From the NCBI GenBank assembly GCA_902490335.1, contig CABUDL010000005.1:1-64000 (forward strand): DNA of 64,000 nt. The letters are read 5' to 3'. The notes below the pieces were generated by a model. The model was given only the letters and a program-made list of their open reading frames with translations. It did not search any database and was not told where the DNA came from. Positions within the stretch are counted from its first letter, which is position 1. Each line of letters opens with the position of its first letter. Below, one piece after another: positions 17,542 to 26,237 of the stretch. The position numbers were made by a program, and so were the translations under genes. This DNA comes from an uncultured Clostridium sp. (GTDB lineage Bacteria > Bacillota > Clostridia > Oscillospirales > Ruminococcaceae).

Positions 17542-18483
17542 ATGAAATACACCACCATCCTTTGTCTGCTGGCTCTGCTGCTTTCTCTGGCGTTTGCCGG
17601 ATGCAGCCGCGACCCGCAGCCCGACCCACCCGCAGACCCGCTGCTCCCACCCGCCGAGGACACCCTTCCTTCTTCCGACCCACAACCGGAGGAATCGAAG
17701 GAAGATGAAAAACAGGACCAGCCGCAAACGGAAAACAGCAACCAGTCAAAAGAAAATGAATCTGCTGCCGACACCAAACCCGAAGCGGAAAAGCCCGCCG
17801 ACCCTTCTGCCCAGAGCCAGCCGCAGGCGACCGAGCAGAGTCCGGCGCCGACAGCGCTGCTCCCCAACTTTTCCAAGGAGCTGCAAACCCGCCCTGCTTC
17901 CGAGTTAAAGGACAACCCGCAAAAGCTGGACACCCGCCTGTATGCGGTGTTTAAAAATGTCCTCGAACAAAATTTCTCCCGAAAGACCGGTGTCTTAAAT
18001 GTCTACCGTTTAAATTACGATGGGACCGAAGGCGCCTATGAGCTGGAGTTTGACCTGACCAATGCCTACGACGAAAAAGGCAACCTAAATAAAAAAGCTG
18101 CCATCGAAGCGGAGATGAAGATTGCCGAAACGTTGCAGACGGGCATCAACTACGGTCAGGGCAGCCGCGAAACCTACAAAAGCTACGACGAATACATCCA
18201 AACGCTTCAATGGCTGCAAACTCCTCTGCTGGCAGAAGGATTTGCGCTGAAAAACTTTTCCTCCCTTTCGCTGACCCAGGAGGGCGGCAGCAGCCAAATC
18301 GAAGCGGTGTTCACCCCCTCTGCCCTCAAGCAGCTGTTCGAGCAAAAAATCGACGGCACCGTCACCGCTGTTTTAACCCTTGCTGCCGACGGCTCGGTCG
18401 AGCTGCTGCGCTGGGAGCAGGTCGAGGTCATCGACGATTATCCGACCCTTATCTCCTGCGGAGAATACAGCTTTTCAGAATAA
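17542..18483 (+). CDS. lipoprotein of unknown function
   Basis: A 313-residue predicted lipoprotein. The signal peptide ends in a lipobox (LAFAGC, Cys about residue 20). A 100-residue linker follows, very rich in Pro, Glu, Asp, Ser and Gln, as expected for a spacer through the cell wall. A folded C-terminal domain (about 135-313) starts near ASELKDNPQKLDTRLYAVFK and shows alternating beta-like and charged segments. I do not recognise the domain. It has its own promoter and terminator and stands alone between the spoIIA operon and the argS group. The ATG follows GGAGG. Confidence 0.85.
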   Translation: MKYTTILCLLALLLSLAFAGCSRDPQPDPPADPLLPPAEDTLPSSDPQPEESKEDEKQDQPQTENSNQSKENESAADTKPEAEKPADPSAQSQPQATEQSPAPTALLPNFSKELQTRPASELKDNPQKLDTRLYAVFKNVLEQNFSRKTGVLNVYRLNYDGTEGAYELEFDLTNAYDEKGNLNKKAAIEAEMKIAETLQTGINYGQGSRETYKSYDEYIQTLQWLQTPLLAEGFALKNFSSLSLTQEGGSSQIEAVFTPSALKQLFEQKIDGTVTAVLTLAADGSVELLRWEQVEVIDDYPTLISCGEYSFSE

Positions 18484-18534
18484 GCTCCTTTTACGAAATT
18501 GACTTTCTATTTTTAAAACCATCCATCACAACGC

Positions 18535-18582
18535 AAAAAGAGAGGCAGCACCTGTGTAAAAACAGGCGCTGCCTCTCTTTTT
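18535..18582. terminator. bidirectional terminator
   Basis: A stem of about 20 bp with one mismatch (18535-18554 with 18563-18582) and an 8-base loop, flanked by A and T tracts. It lies between the convergent lipoprotein and methyltransferase genes. Confidence 0.93.
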
Positions 18583-18598
18583 ATTCTCAAATTTTCTG

Positions 18599-19825
18599 TT
18601 ATCGCACCGTCGCGCCATACCCTTTGGCAAGGCGTTCCAGTATCGTTTCATCCAGGTCGCTGCGGGAATCCACAAACGCACAGCCGTTGTACATCAGCAG
18701 TGCCATCTCCAGCGCTTCCTCGCTGTCCGACAAAAAGGACACCGGCATATGCAGCATATGGGCGTTGAGTGCAAAGTTGTATGCGTCATCCACCGTTTCG
18801 ATGCGGATGGTTGCCACATCTGCTCCGCTGTGTTCCAGCTCCAGCAGCTCATCGGACATATCCACCCGACAATACACCGGCTCGGTCTGGTCGAAGTATT
18901 CATCCAGGAAGTACGGCTCGGTCGCTCCCGCCATCAGGATGGTGTCGCTGTCCTCCTTGCGGAGCTTGACACCGGCAAAATCAAAGTCAGCCATCATCTG
19001 CCCAATGGCGCGGATGTGCTGCGGCGTGGTGTAGCAGCAGCCTCCCACCAGGGTGGCTCCCCGCTGCAAAAGTCCCTTCATCTGCTGCGCCATCTGCTCG
19101 GGCGAAAGCAGGTTGTCAAAATCCTCCCCTGCCCTTGGTCGCACGATGATTGGCACCTTGGCATAGGGTGCAATCTCCTCGATGTGGCGGTACAGCTTTT
19201 CCGGTCGGTCGCAGCAGGAAAGTCCAAATGCCGCCGCACCCAGCTTCTGACAGACAATCAATGCAGAAACCAAATCGCTGCCCATGCAGGTTTCGCCGTC
19301 CTCTTCCACATTCAGGGTGACCATCACCGGAAGACCGGTCTGTCGACAGCCCAAAATTGCTGCCCGGCTCTGCGACAAGGTGGTCATCGTGTCTGCAATC
19401 AGCAGGTCCACCCCACCGCGCTGCAAAGCAAACGCCTGATGCGCATAGATGTTCACCAGCTCAAAGAACGGCGTTTCACCAAACGGCTCTGCCAGCAGTT
19501 CCAGCGGCGCAATCACGCCGGCTGCCAGCGTTTTCTGCTCTGCCCTGCGGCAGCTTTCCACCGTCAGTCTTGCCAGCTGCTCGTTGTACTGCTCCATCTG
19601 CTCCTGTGCATCCCATTTTTGCAGCGTCACGCTGTCTGCCTGCGCCGTCGGGGTACACAGCATCCGGCTGCCCGCCTGTAAAAACTCCCTTTGCAGCTTC
19701 TGCACCCGCTCGGGGTGTTCCAGCATCCACTGTGCCGGACAGCTGTACATCGGCATTCCTTCCAACCACAGATTTGTTCTTGCCGCGCCATCCATCAGCA
19801 GCGGCTGTGATAACGGGATTTCCAT
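18599..19825 (-). CDS. homocysteine S-methyltransferase family protein with C-terminal extension
   Basis: A 408-residue protein. The first about 290 residues are a homocysteine S-methyltransferase barrel, with LLMDGAARTNLWLEG near the start and zinc-ligand motifs FGLSCC (about 200) and GGCCYTTPQH (about 285). Such enzymes methylate homocysteine from betaine, S-methylmethionine or a corrinoid/folate donor; the donor cannot be told here. The last about 110 residues (from EDSDTILMAGATEPYFL) are outside the core domain and I do not recognise them. It is the last gene of the ddl-murI-DUF1934-argS group, 54 bp behind argS. Confidence 0.85.
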   Translation of the reverse strand: MEIPLSQPLLMDGAARTNLWLEGMPMYSCPAQWMLEHPERVQKLQREFLQAGSRMLCTPTAQADSVTLQKWDAQEQMEQYNEQLARLTVESCRRAEQKTLAAGVIAPLELLAEPFGETPFFELVNIYAHQAFALQRGGVDLLIADTMTTLSQSRAAILGCRQTGLPVMVTLNVEEDGETCMGSDLVSALIVCQKLGAAAFGLSCCDRPEKLYRHIEEIAPYAKVPIIVRPRAGEDFDNLLSPEQMAQQMKGLLQRGATLVGGCCYTTPQHIRAIGQMMADFDFAGVKLRKEDSDTILMAGATEPYFLDEYFDQTEPVYCRVDMSDELLELEHSGADVATIRIETVDDAYNFALNAHMLHMPVSFLSDSEEALEMALLMYNGCAFVDSRSDLDETILERLAKGYGATVR

Positions 19826-19879
19826 TTCATACTCCTTTTTATCCGACCGGATGGTCGCCCATCGCCCGCATCGTTTTTC

Positions 19880-21583
19880 TTACATACTCTGCGGAGCGTT
19901 GATCTTCAGCAGCTTGAGCAGGTTTGCCAGCACCACGCGGGTTGCCAGGCACAGCGAAATTCTTGCCTGCATCAAAGCCTCGTCCTCGCCCTGTACACGG
20001 CAAGCGTTGTAGAACTTATGGAACAGGGTTGCTACATCCATCAGGTAGTGGGTCATGCGTGCCGGGTCATAGTTCTTGGCAGCATTGATGATTTCCTGCG
20101 GGCACTGTGCCAGCTTGCGGATCAGCTCCTTTTCCTCCGAGCTGTTCAGCAGCATCAGCTGCTGGCTGTCACAGTCCTTTGGCTGGATGTTCTGAGCCTG
20201 CAAATTCTTTAAGATCGAGCAGATTCTTGCATGGGCATACTGTACATAGTATACCGGGTTCTGAGAGGATTCCTCCACAGCCAAGTCCAAATCAAAGTCG
20301 AGGGTGGAGTTTGGCTCGCGCATGTTAAAGAAGAATCTGGCTGCGTCGATTGGAACCAGGTCGGTCAAATCGGACAGGGTGATCGACTTGCCGGTACGTT
20401 TGCTCATGCGGTATGGCTCGCCGTCCTTCATCAGGCGAACCAGCTGCATCAGCACGATGTCCAGCTTGCTGCCGTCTAAACCGATGGCATCCATCGCACC
20501 CTTCAGACGTGCTACATGACCGTGGTGGTCAGCGCCCCATACGTTGATGACTCTGTCAAAGTGACGGTCCACAAATTTGTTTCTGTGGTAAGCGATGTCT
20601 GCGGTAAAGTAGGTTGGGTTGCCGTTGGCACGCACCAGTACCTCGTCCTTTTCTCCGCCAAATTCGGTTGCCTTGTACCAGACTGCGCCGTCCTTTTCAT
20701 AGGTCATGCCGCGCTGGGTCAGCTCGTCCACCACTGCCTTGACCGCACCCGACTGATGCAGGGTGCTTTCCGGGAACCATACATCATAGGTGATGCGGTA
20801 TTTTTCCAGGTCGGTGCGCAGCTTCTCGATATTTTTTGGCAGGGCAAAGTCCACCAGTGCCTGTCTGCGCTCCTGCTCCGAGCAGTTGAGCAGGTTGTCC
20901 CCGTGGATGTCGGCATACTGCTGCGCTCTTTCCTTGATGTCCTCGCCGTGGTAGCCGTCCTCCGGGAACGGAACTGCCTCTTCGCCTTTAAAAATCTGCA
21001 AATATCTTGCTTCCAGCGACAGACCGAACTTTTCAATCTGGTTGCCGGCATCGTTGATGTAAAACTCTCTGGTCACGTCGTAGCCGCAGGCATCCATTGC
21101 CGCTGCCAGACAGTCGCCGATAGCGCCGCCGCGGGCGTTGCCCATGTGCATCGGACCGGTGGGGTTTGCAGAAACAAATTCCACCATCACCTTTTCACCC
21201 TTGCCGTAGTCGCTTCTGCCGTAGTCATCTCCGGCTTCCAGCACACCCGCTACGATGTCTGCAAACCAAACCGGGCTTACAAAAAAGTTGATGAATCCCG
21301 GACCTGCAATCTCTGCGCGGTCGATGTAGCGCGCTTTGGAAAAGTCCATGCACTCCACCAGCGCTCCTGCAATCTTGACCGGTGCGCTGCGGAAGGTCTT
21401 TGCAGAAACCATCGCTGCGTTGGTCGCAAAATCGCCGTGGGAGCTGTCCGCCGGAATCTCCACGGTAAAGGCAGGCAGCGGCTGACCGCCCTGCAATTTG
21501 CCCTGAGCTTCTGCCGCAGCAAAGGCGTCCCGAATCAGAGCTTCTACCTCTGTTTTCGCATCCAGCACAAAGTTTTTATTCAT
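19880..21583 (-). CDS. argS: arginyl-tRNA synthetase
   Basis: A 567-residue class I tRNA synthetase charging tRNA-Arg. The HIGH-type motif is in ANPTGPMHMGNARGGAIGD. The KMSKS counterpart is YRMSKRTGKSITL, and the anticodon-binding C-terminal domain (DALR) follows from about residue 450. It sits 66 bp behind DUF1934, the same order as ywiB-argS in Bacillus. The length is normal. Confidence 0.97.
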   Translation of the reverse strand: MNKNFVLDAKTEVEALIRDAFAAAEAQGKLQGGQPLPAFTVEIPADSSHGDFATNAAMVSAKTFRSAPVKIAGALVECMDFSKARYIDRAEIAGPGFINFFVSPVWFADIVAGVLEAGDDYGRSDYGKGEKVMVEFVSANPTGPMHMGNARGGAIGDCLAAAMDACGYDVTREFYINDAGNQIEKFGLSLEARYLQIFKGEEAVPFPEDGYHGEDIKERAQQYADIHGDNLLNCSEQERRQALVDFALPKNIEKLRTDLEKYRITYDVWFPESTLHQSGAVKAVVDELTQRGMTYEKDGAVWYKATEFGGEKDEVLVRANGNPTYFTADIAYHRNKFVDRHFDRVINVWGADHHGHVARLKGAMDAIGLDGSKLDIVLMQLVRLMKDGEPYRMSKRTGKSITLSDLTDLVPIDAARFFFNMREPNSTLDFDLDLAVEESSQNPVYYVQYAHARICSILKNLQAQNIQPKDCDSQQLMLLNSSEEKELIRKLAQCPQEIINAAKNYDPARMTHYLMDVATLFHKFYNACRVQGEDEALMQARISLCLATRVVLANLLKLLKINAPQSM

Positions 21584-21649
21584 TCTTGTTCTTTCCTTTC
21601 CTGATTTTGTCTATTGAAAATGATTGGATACTGTTTTAGTTCGTTTGCA

Positions 21650-22099
21650 TCATTTTGCCAAAATTTCCTTGACGGTGATGCTCACTGTGTTCTCGCTGGC
21701 TACTGTTGCCTCGATGTCCAGCGTGTAGCCAAAGCGCAGCAGCCCGCCGCGGTCGTTCAAGGTACTTTCAAAGCTGTCGCCCATCACCCCGATGGTCATG
21801 GCGCCGTATCCGGTGTCGTACTGGCACTGATGGCGCACGCCCTGCTCAACAATCAGCTGCGAGCGCGACGGTCCAAAGCGGGTCATGGTCACCTTGTCGT
21901 TCGGTCCCACCTTCAATGTGGTCCTGCACCCCTCATAGCCGGTGGCTTCGGTCTCCTCATAGCTGATGTAGTACAGCTTGTTCTTGCGGTAGAACCTGCC
22001 GGTGGTCATCATCTCGATGACGTCGCTCTCTCCCCCCACCTTCTGGGTGCCTTTGATGGTGATGAGGACGTCCTTTTTCATATCCTTTGCAATTTCCAT
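21650..22099 (-). CDS. DUF1934 family protein (YwiB-like)
   Basis: A 149-residue beta-rich protein of the DUF1934 family, with a predicted lipocalin-like barrel (known for the family). It shows VLITIKGTQKVGGESDVIEM and ESTLNDRGGLLRFGYTLDIE. The function is unknown; it typically precedes argS, as here. The start could be residue 1 or the second Met (KKDVLITIKG). Confidence 0.88.
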   Translation of the reverse strand: MEIAKDMKKDVLITIKGTQKVGGESDVIEMMTTGRFYRKNKLYYISYEETEATGYEGCRTTLKVGPNDKVTMTRFGPSRSQLIVEQGVRHQCQYDTGYGAMTIGVMGDSFESTLNDRGGLLRFGYTLDIEATVASENTVSITVKEILAK

Positions 22100-22131
22100 C
22101 TTACTATCCTTCTCCTTTTCCCATCGCCTGC

Positions 22132-22941
22132 TTAACCCAGCTCAATGCGGTTGACAGCTCCTTTGACCTGTTCTCCCAAAAAGATGGAGGCGGTCCTGTT
22201 GAAGGATTCTGTTTCGTCGGTGACATTGTATTCGGTGATGCCCTGCCGCTGCCGCTGTGCCAGCTGACCGTTCTTCATCAGCAGGTCGCGCACCGAGCCT
22301 GCCGCGCAGCGCCCGGGGTCGATCAGTGTGACCTGATACTCCAGCAGCTCGTTAAAAATATCGTACAGCAGCGGGTAGTGGGTGCATCCTAAAATCAGCG
22401 TGTCAATCTGCTCCTTGATCAAAGGCTCCAGATACATCTGCACCGTCAGGCGGGTGATGGGATTATCCTGCTGCACCAGCCCGTTTTCCACCAGATGCAC
22501 CAGCAGCGGACAAGGGTTGCCGTACACCTGCACATCCGCGCGGATGTTGTGGATTGCTTTGCCAAAGGCGTTGCTGCGCAGCGTCGCACTGGTTCCCACC
22601 ACGCCGATGCGTCCGCGGCTGGTCATAGCGCACGCCTGCTGTGCCGCCGGCAGTACGATGTCCAGATACGGCACCGGAAGATTGGCGGAGATTTCCTTTG
22701 GCAACGTGCTGCTGACCGTTCCACAGGCAGCTACCACCATCTTGATGTCCTTTTGCAGCAGAAAGGCAATGTCCTGTCTGGCATACTTGATGATCGTTTC
22801 TCTGCTGCGGGAACCATAAGGTACCCTTCCGGTATCTCCCAGATAGATGATGTCCTCCTGCGGCAGGATGCGGTGCAGCTCCTTGACGGTGGTCAAGCCG
22901 CCCAGTCCCGAATCAAACACCCCGATTGCCCTGTTATCCAT
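22132..22941 (-). CDS. murI: glutamate racemase
   Basis: A 269-residue cofactor-independent racemase making D-glutamate for peptidoglycan. It opens IGVFDSGLGGLTTVKEL. The two catalytic cysteines are in AACGTVSSTL (about 74) and LGCTHYPLL (about 185). It is 32 bp upstream of DUF1934 and 29 bp downstream of ddl, so it forms a cell-wall precursor pair with ddl. Confidence 0.96.
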   Translation of the reverse strand: MDNRAIGVFDSGLGGLTTVKELHRILPQEDIIYLGDTGRVPYGSRSRETIIKYARQDIAFLLQKDIKMVVAACGTVSSTLPKEISANLPVPYLDIVLPAAQQACAMTSRGRIGVVGTSATLRSNAFGKAIHNIRADVQVYGNPCPLLVHLVENGLVQQDNPITRLTVQMYLEPLIKEQIDTLILGCTHYPLLYDIFNELLEYQVTLIDPGRCAAGSVRDLLMKNGQLAQRQRQGITEYNVTDETESFNRTASIFLGEQVKGAVNRIELG

Positions 22942-22970
22942 AAACGTCTGGTCCCTTCCTTATGGTTTGG

Positions 22971-24047
22971 TTATTGTGCGCTGCGCTCCAGTCCCAGCTG
23001 GATCAGGCGGTCCAACAGCTGCGGATAGGAAAGCCCGCAGTGTGCCCACAGCTTCGGGTACATACTGATGGAGGTAAAGCCCGGAATGGTGTTGATTTCA
23101 TTGAGGATGACCGCATGGTCGCCCTTGCGCACAAAGAAGTCGATGCGTGCAAAGCCCTGGCAGCCGATGGCAGCAAACGCCTTTTCTGCGGTGCGGCGCA
23201 GCTGCTGCGAAATCTCCTCATCCACCCTGCCCGGGATATGCAGCGCGGTCGTGCCGTCGATATATTTGGCTTCGTAGGTGTAAAATTCCACCACCGGCAC
23301 CAGCTCGCCGACCACGCCTGCCGCCTGCGGATTGCTGTTGCCCAAAACGGCAGTCTCCACTTCCTGCATCTCGATACATTCCTCGACCACCGCTTTGTAG
23401 TCCTCCTGCAAAGCGTGCAGACAGGCAGTTTTCAGCTCTGCGCGGTCGTGTGCCTTGCCTACGCCCACCGAGGAGCCTGCGTTTGCCGGTTTTACAAACA
23501 TTGGGTAGCCCAGCTTCTGCTCCGCCTGTTCTGCAAAGGCATCAAAGTCCTGCATCTTTTCGTTGTCCACCCGCAGCCATTTTGCCATCTGAATGCCATG
23601 TGCCTCCAGGATGGTGTGGGTCATCTCCTTGTCCATGCAGTTTGCACTGGAGATAGCGTCGCATCCTACAAACGGGATGTCTGCCAGCTGGAACAGTCCC
23701 TGAATGGTGCCGTCCTCGCCGTGCTTGCCGTGCAGCACCGGGAAGCAGATGTCCACCGGCGCCAGCTCCCAGCCGTCGCTGCCCAGCAGCAGAAATCCTT
23801 TGTGGGAGCGGTCCGGCGACAGGACAGCGGTGCGCAGACTTCTGTCCTGCTCCCAGGCTTTGCTGGTGATTTCATCATTTTTGCCGGTGTATTCCACCCA
23901 GCGTCCGTCCCTTGTGATGCCGATTCGCAGCACCTCATATTCCTGCGGCAGGTTTGCCAGCACCGATTCCACCGACATCAGCGAAACCTCATGCTCACTC
24001 GATACGCCGCCAAACAGCACAGCGACCCTGATGCGTTTGCCTGTCAT
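22971..24047 (-). CDS. ddl: D-alanine--D-alanine ligase
   Basis: A 358-residue ATP-grasp ligase joining two D-Ala for peptidoglycan. It starts VAVLFGGVSSEHEVSLMS and has CFPVLHGKHGEDGTIQGLF, the ATP-grasp core FVKPANAGSSVGVGKAHDR, and ARIDFFVRKGDHAVILNEIN with metal-binding residues near the end. The length fits the DdlA-like/VanA-like branch (about 350). I chose the ATG at 24047 since GGGAG lies eight bases before it; an upstream GTG overlaps that site. Confidence 0.95.
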   Translation of the reverse strand: MTGKRIRVAVLFGGVSSEHEVSLMSVESVLANLPQEYEVLRIGITRDGRWVEYTGKNDEITSKAWEQDRSLRTAVLSPDRSHKGFLLLGSDGWELAPVDICFPVLHGKHGEDGTIQGLFQLADIPFVGCDAISSANCMDKEMTHTILEAHGIQMAKWLRVDNEKMQDFDAFAEQAEQKLGYPMFVKPANAGSSVGVGKAHDRAELKTACLHALQEDYKAVVEECIEMQEVETAVLGNSNPQAAGVVGELVPVVEFYTYEAKYIDGTTALHIPGRVDEEISQQLRRTAEKAFAAIGCQGFARIDFFVRKGDHAVILNEINTIPGFTSISMYPKLWAHCGLSYPQLLDRLIQLGLERSAQ

Positions 24048-24635
24048 CCAATACACTCCCTTTTTATCAGCAGATGATTCTATCTTTATTTCATACTATA
24101 TACAACTGCCGGCTGCATTATGTTTTCCTCTGCTGTGCACAAGCGCCATGCAGAAAAATTCAGCCGGTTTACAGTGTCTATTCATTGTATCACATCAAAG
24201 CGCATTGTTTCAATGGGTTCATTGTATCATTTTGTATGTTTTAATCCCTGTCGGCTTGTCAGATTTGCCCGATTCTTTCTTTCCTATAAAATATGCTGTC
24301 TTTTATCCTGTCCTTTGCCATTCCCTGCACCGGCAATCGCACAGCTGCAAGTGCGCTGTCGGGCAAAAAAGAACAAGTGCAGCCGTCAGCAGGGCGGCGA
24401 TTGTAAGCAGAATACCTAAACTTCAAAAAAATCGCTTGAAAACGGCAAAAAGGCGTTGACGAAGAGGACCCGGATGTGATAAACTAACGTTACCTCTAAA
24501 AGGGTTATTTTTTTATGTCCAAAAATGAACCATCCACCCGCCAACAGACAGCAGCCTCGGCTATGTCAGGTTGGAGATTCAAGCGTTTCCTTTACGAGGG
24601 AGGCAAAAAAATCCGTTTTATCAGGAGGTGCCGAT
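24048..24635. other. intergenic region ddl / rpmG
   Basis: About 590 bp between divergent ddl and rpmG. It holds a 12-bp direct repeat (TTCATTGTATCA at about 24181 and 24218) and a likely promoter for rpmG. A 43-codon ORF near 24514-24645 has no ribosome site and overlaps the rpmG start. I see no gene. Confidence 0.6.
24456..24483 (+). promoter_or_regulatory. promoter of rpmG-secE-nusG
   Basis: TTGACG (24456-24461), 16 bp, GATAAA (24478-24483), about 150 bp before rpmG. Confidence 0.5.
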
Positions 24636-24785
24636 ATGAGGACTAAAATTACCTTAGCTTGCACAGAGTGCAAACAGCGTAATTACAACACAAAGAAAAA
24701 CAAAAAGAACGATCCTGACAGACTTGAGATGAACAAATACTGCAAGTTCTGCCGCAAACACACACTTCACAAAGAAACCAAGTAG
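24636..24785 (+). CDS. rpmG: 50S ribosomal protein L33
   Basis: A 49-residue L33 of the zinc-ribbon type. Two CxxC pairs (CTEC, CKFC) bind zinc, as in the Cys-positive form used under zinc sufficiency. It opens MRTKITLACTECKQRNY. The ribosome site AGGAGGTG precedes the ATG. It is followed closely by secE, the usual Firmicutes order. Confidence 0.97.
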   Translation: MRTKITLACTECKQRNYNTKKNKKNDPDRLEMNKYCKFCRKHTLHKETK

Positions 24786-24805
24786 GCGAAAGGCGGGCTG
24801 TTAAA

Positions 24806-25024
24806 GTGGCTGATGAAAAAAAACCAGGCTTTTTTAAGCGTATCGCCTCTGGAATCAAGCGCTTTTTCAAGGACACCAAAAGTGAACTGAAAAAGGTGGT
24901 ATGGCCAAGCAAGAAGACGGTGCTTAACAATACCGGTATCGTCATCATCGTGCTCGTGCTTTCCAGCGTCAGCATTGGAATCATCGACTTTGTTTTCAAT
25001 GCTCTTGTCGGTTTGTTCCACTAA
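24806..25024 (+). CDS. secE: preprotein translocase subunit SecE
   Basis: A 72-residue SecE, the essential small subunit of the SecYEG channel. A basic amphipathic N-terminal helix (FFKRIASGIKRFFKDTKSE) precedes VVWPSKKTVLNNTG and a single membrane helix (about 48-70). The start is GTG at 24806, 20 bp after rpmG. Confidence 0.96.
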   Translation: MADEKKPGFFKRIASGIKRFFKDTKSELKKVVWPSKKTVLNNTGIVIIVLVLSSVSIGIIDFVFNALVGLFH

Positions 25025-25069
25025 TCAAAAGCTTACCGAAACGATCTACACCATCGGAGGGATAACTGT

Positions 25070-25591
25070 ATGTCTGAAACTCCAAAATGGTATGTGGTGC
25101 ACACCTACTCAGGGTATGAGAACAAGGTTGCAACAGATATCGAAAACGCAGTAGAAAACCGCAAGCTGCATGATTTGATTGCAGGCGTTATGGTTCCTAC
25201 TGAGAAGGTTGTCGAGATCAAGGACAACAAAAAACGTGAAGTGGAGCGCAAAATTTTCCCAGGCTATGTGCTTGTCAACATGATCATGACAGACGATTCC
25301 TGGTATGTCGTCCGCAACATCCGTGGAGTGACCGGCTTTGTCGGACCAGGCTCCAAACCGGTCCCGCTGTCCGATGAAGAGGTAGCTGCCCTTGGTGTGG
25401 AGAAAAAACAGGTCGAAGTCAACTTCGAGGTTGGCGACTCTGTCAAAATCATCGACGGTTATCTTGACGGGTTCATCGGTGTGGTTGAAGAACTTGACAC
25501 CGAACGCAACATGGTCAAGGTCGTCGTTTCCATGTTTGGAAGAGAGACACCCGTAGAGCTTGAACTGGATCAGGTACAGACCATAGAATAA
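25070..25591 (+). CDS. nusG: transcription termination/antitermination factor NusG
   Basis: A 173-residue NusG. The NGN domain starts WYVVHTYSGYENKVATDIE and has FPGYVLVNMIMTDDSWYVVRN. The KOW domain follows (GDSVKIIDGYLDGFIGVVEE). It binds RNA polymerase and in Firmicutes can increase pausing. GGAGG precedes the ATG. The order secE-nusG-rplK-rplA is conserved. Confidence 0.97.
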   Translation: MSETPKWYVVHTYSGYENKVATDIENAVENRKLHDLIAGVMVPTEKVVEIKDNKKREVERKIFPGYVLVNMIMTDDSWYVVRNIRGVTGFVGPGSKPVPLSDEEVAALGVEKKQVEVNFEVGDSVKIIDGYLDGFIGVVEELDTERNMVKVVVSMFGRETPVELELDQVQTIE

Positions 25592-25688
25592 TATCGTCTT
25601 TATGAGGTGACTTAAAACCATAACCCGTTTTAGGTCTTGCCCGAAAAGGGCTTTTCTTGCTGCCTTTGCATGGGGCATGGGCAGCCCA

Positions 25689-25723
25689 GTGGGAGGAACA
25701 AATCATCTGTTCCGGTTGACCAC
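25689..25723 (+). promoter_or_regulatory. L1-binding-like mRNA structure before rplK
   Basis: GTGG (25689-25692) pairs with CCAC (25720-25723) and GGAAC (25695-25699) with GTTCC (25709-25713). Between them is an asymmetric internal loop, GA against GGTTGA. This two-helix, internal-loop shape is what ribosomal protein L1 recognises in 23S rRNA and in L11-L1 mRNA (established for E. coli and archaea). It ends 24 bp before rplK, so L1 feedback on translation is likely. Confidence 0.7.
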
Positions 25724-25747
25724 ATGTTATGGAGGTGCAATTTACTA

Positions 25748-26173
25748 ATGGCTCAGAAAGTTACCGGCTACATTAAGCTGCAGATCCCTGCCGGAAAGGC
25801 TACTCCGGCGCCACCGGTTGGTCCTGCTCTTGGTCAGCATGGTGTCAACATCATGGCATTCACCAAGGAATTCAACGAAAGAACCAAAAATGACGTTGGC
25901 ATGATCATCCCTGTCATCATCACTGTATATGCTGACAGATCCTTCACCTTTGTCACCAAGACCCCTCCGGCTGCTGTACTCATCAAAAAAGAGTGCAAAA
26001 TCGAATCCGGTTCTGGTGTACCAAACAAAACCAAAGTTGCAAAAATCACAAAAGCACAGTTGCAGAAAATCGCTGAGATCAAAATGCCAGACCTCAATGC
26101 TGCAAACCTCGAATCTGCTATGAGCATGATCGCTGGTTCTGCTCGCGCAATGGGCGTCGAGGTAGTTGACTAG
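25748..26173 (+). CDS. rplK: 50S ribosomal protein L11
   Basis: A 141-residue L11, part of the GTPase-associated centre. It opens KVTGYIKLQIPAGKATPAPP and contains PVGPALGQHGVNIMAFTKEFN. The ATG follows ATGGAGG; an ORF extension upstream runs through the leader structure. It is followed by rplA. Confidence 0.98.
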   Translation: MAQKVTGYIKLQIPAGKATPAPPVGPALGQHGVNIMAFTKEFNERTKNDVGMIIPVIITVYADRSFTFVTKTPPAAVLIKKECKIESGSGVPNKTKVAKITKAQLQKIAEIKMPDLNAANLESAMSMIAGSARAMGVEVVD

Positions 26174-26183
26174 TACTCCCCGG

Positions 26184-26210
26184 GTGGGAGGAGATTTCCG
26201 CATTTACCAC
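26184..26210 (+). promoter_or_regulatory. second L1-binding-like structure before rplA
   Basis: GTGG (26184-26187) pairs with CCAC (26207-26210) and GGA (26190-26192) with TCC (26197-26199). The GA on the 5' side of the internal loop is the same as before rplK. It lies in the 64-bp gap between rplK and rplA. Confidence 0.5.
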
Positions 26211-26237
26211 TCAGATTTAAGGGAGGAGTAATTAAAG

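Noticed and set aside
24514..24645. 43-codon ORF just before rpmG
   Set aside because: No ribosome site, overlaps the rpmG start, and no similarity that I recognise.
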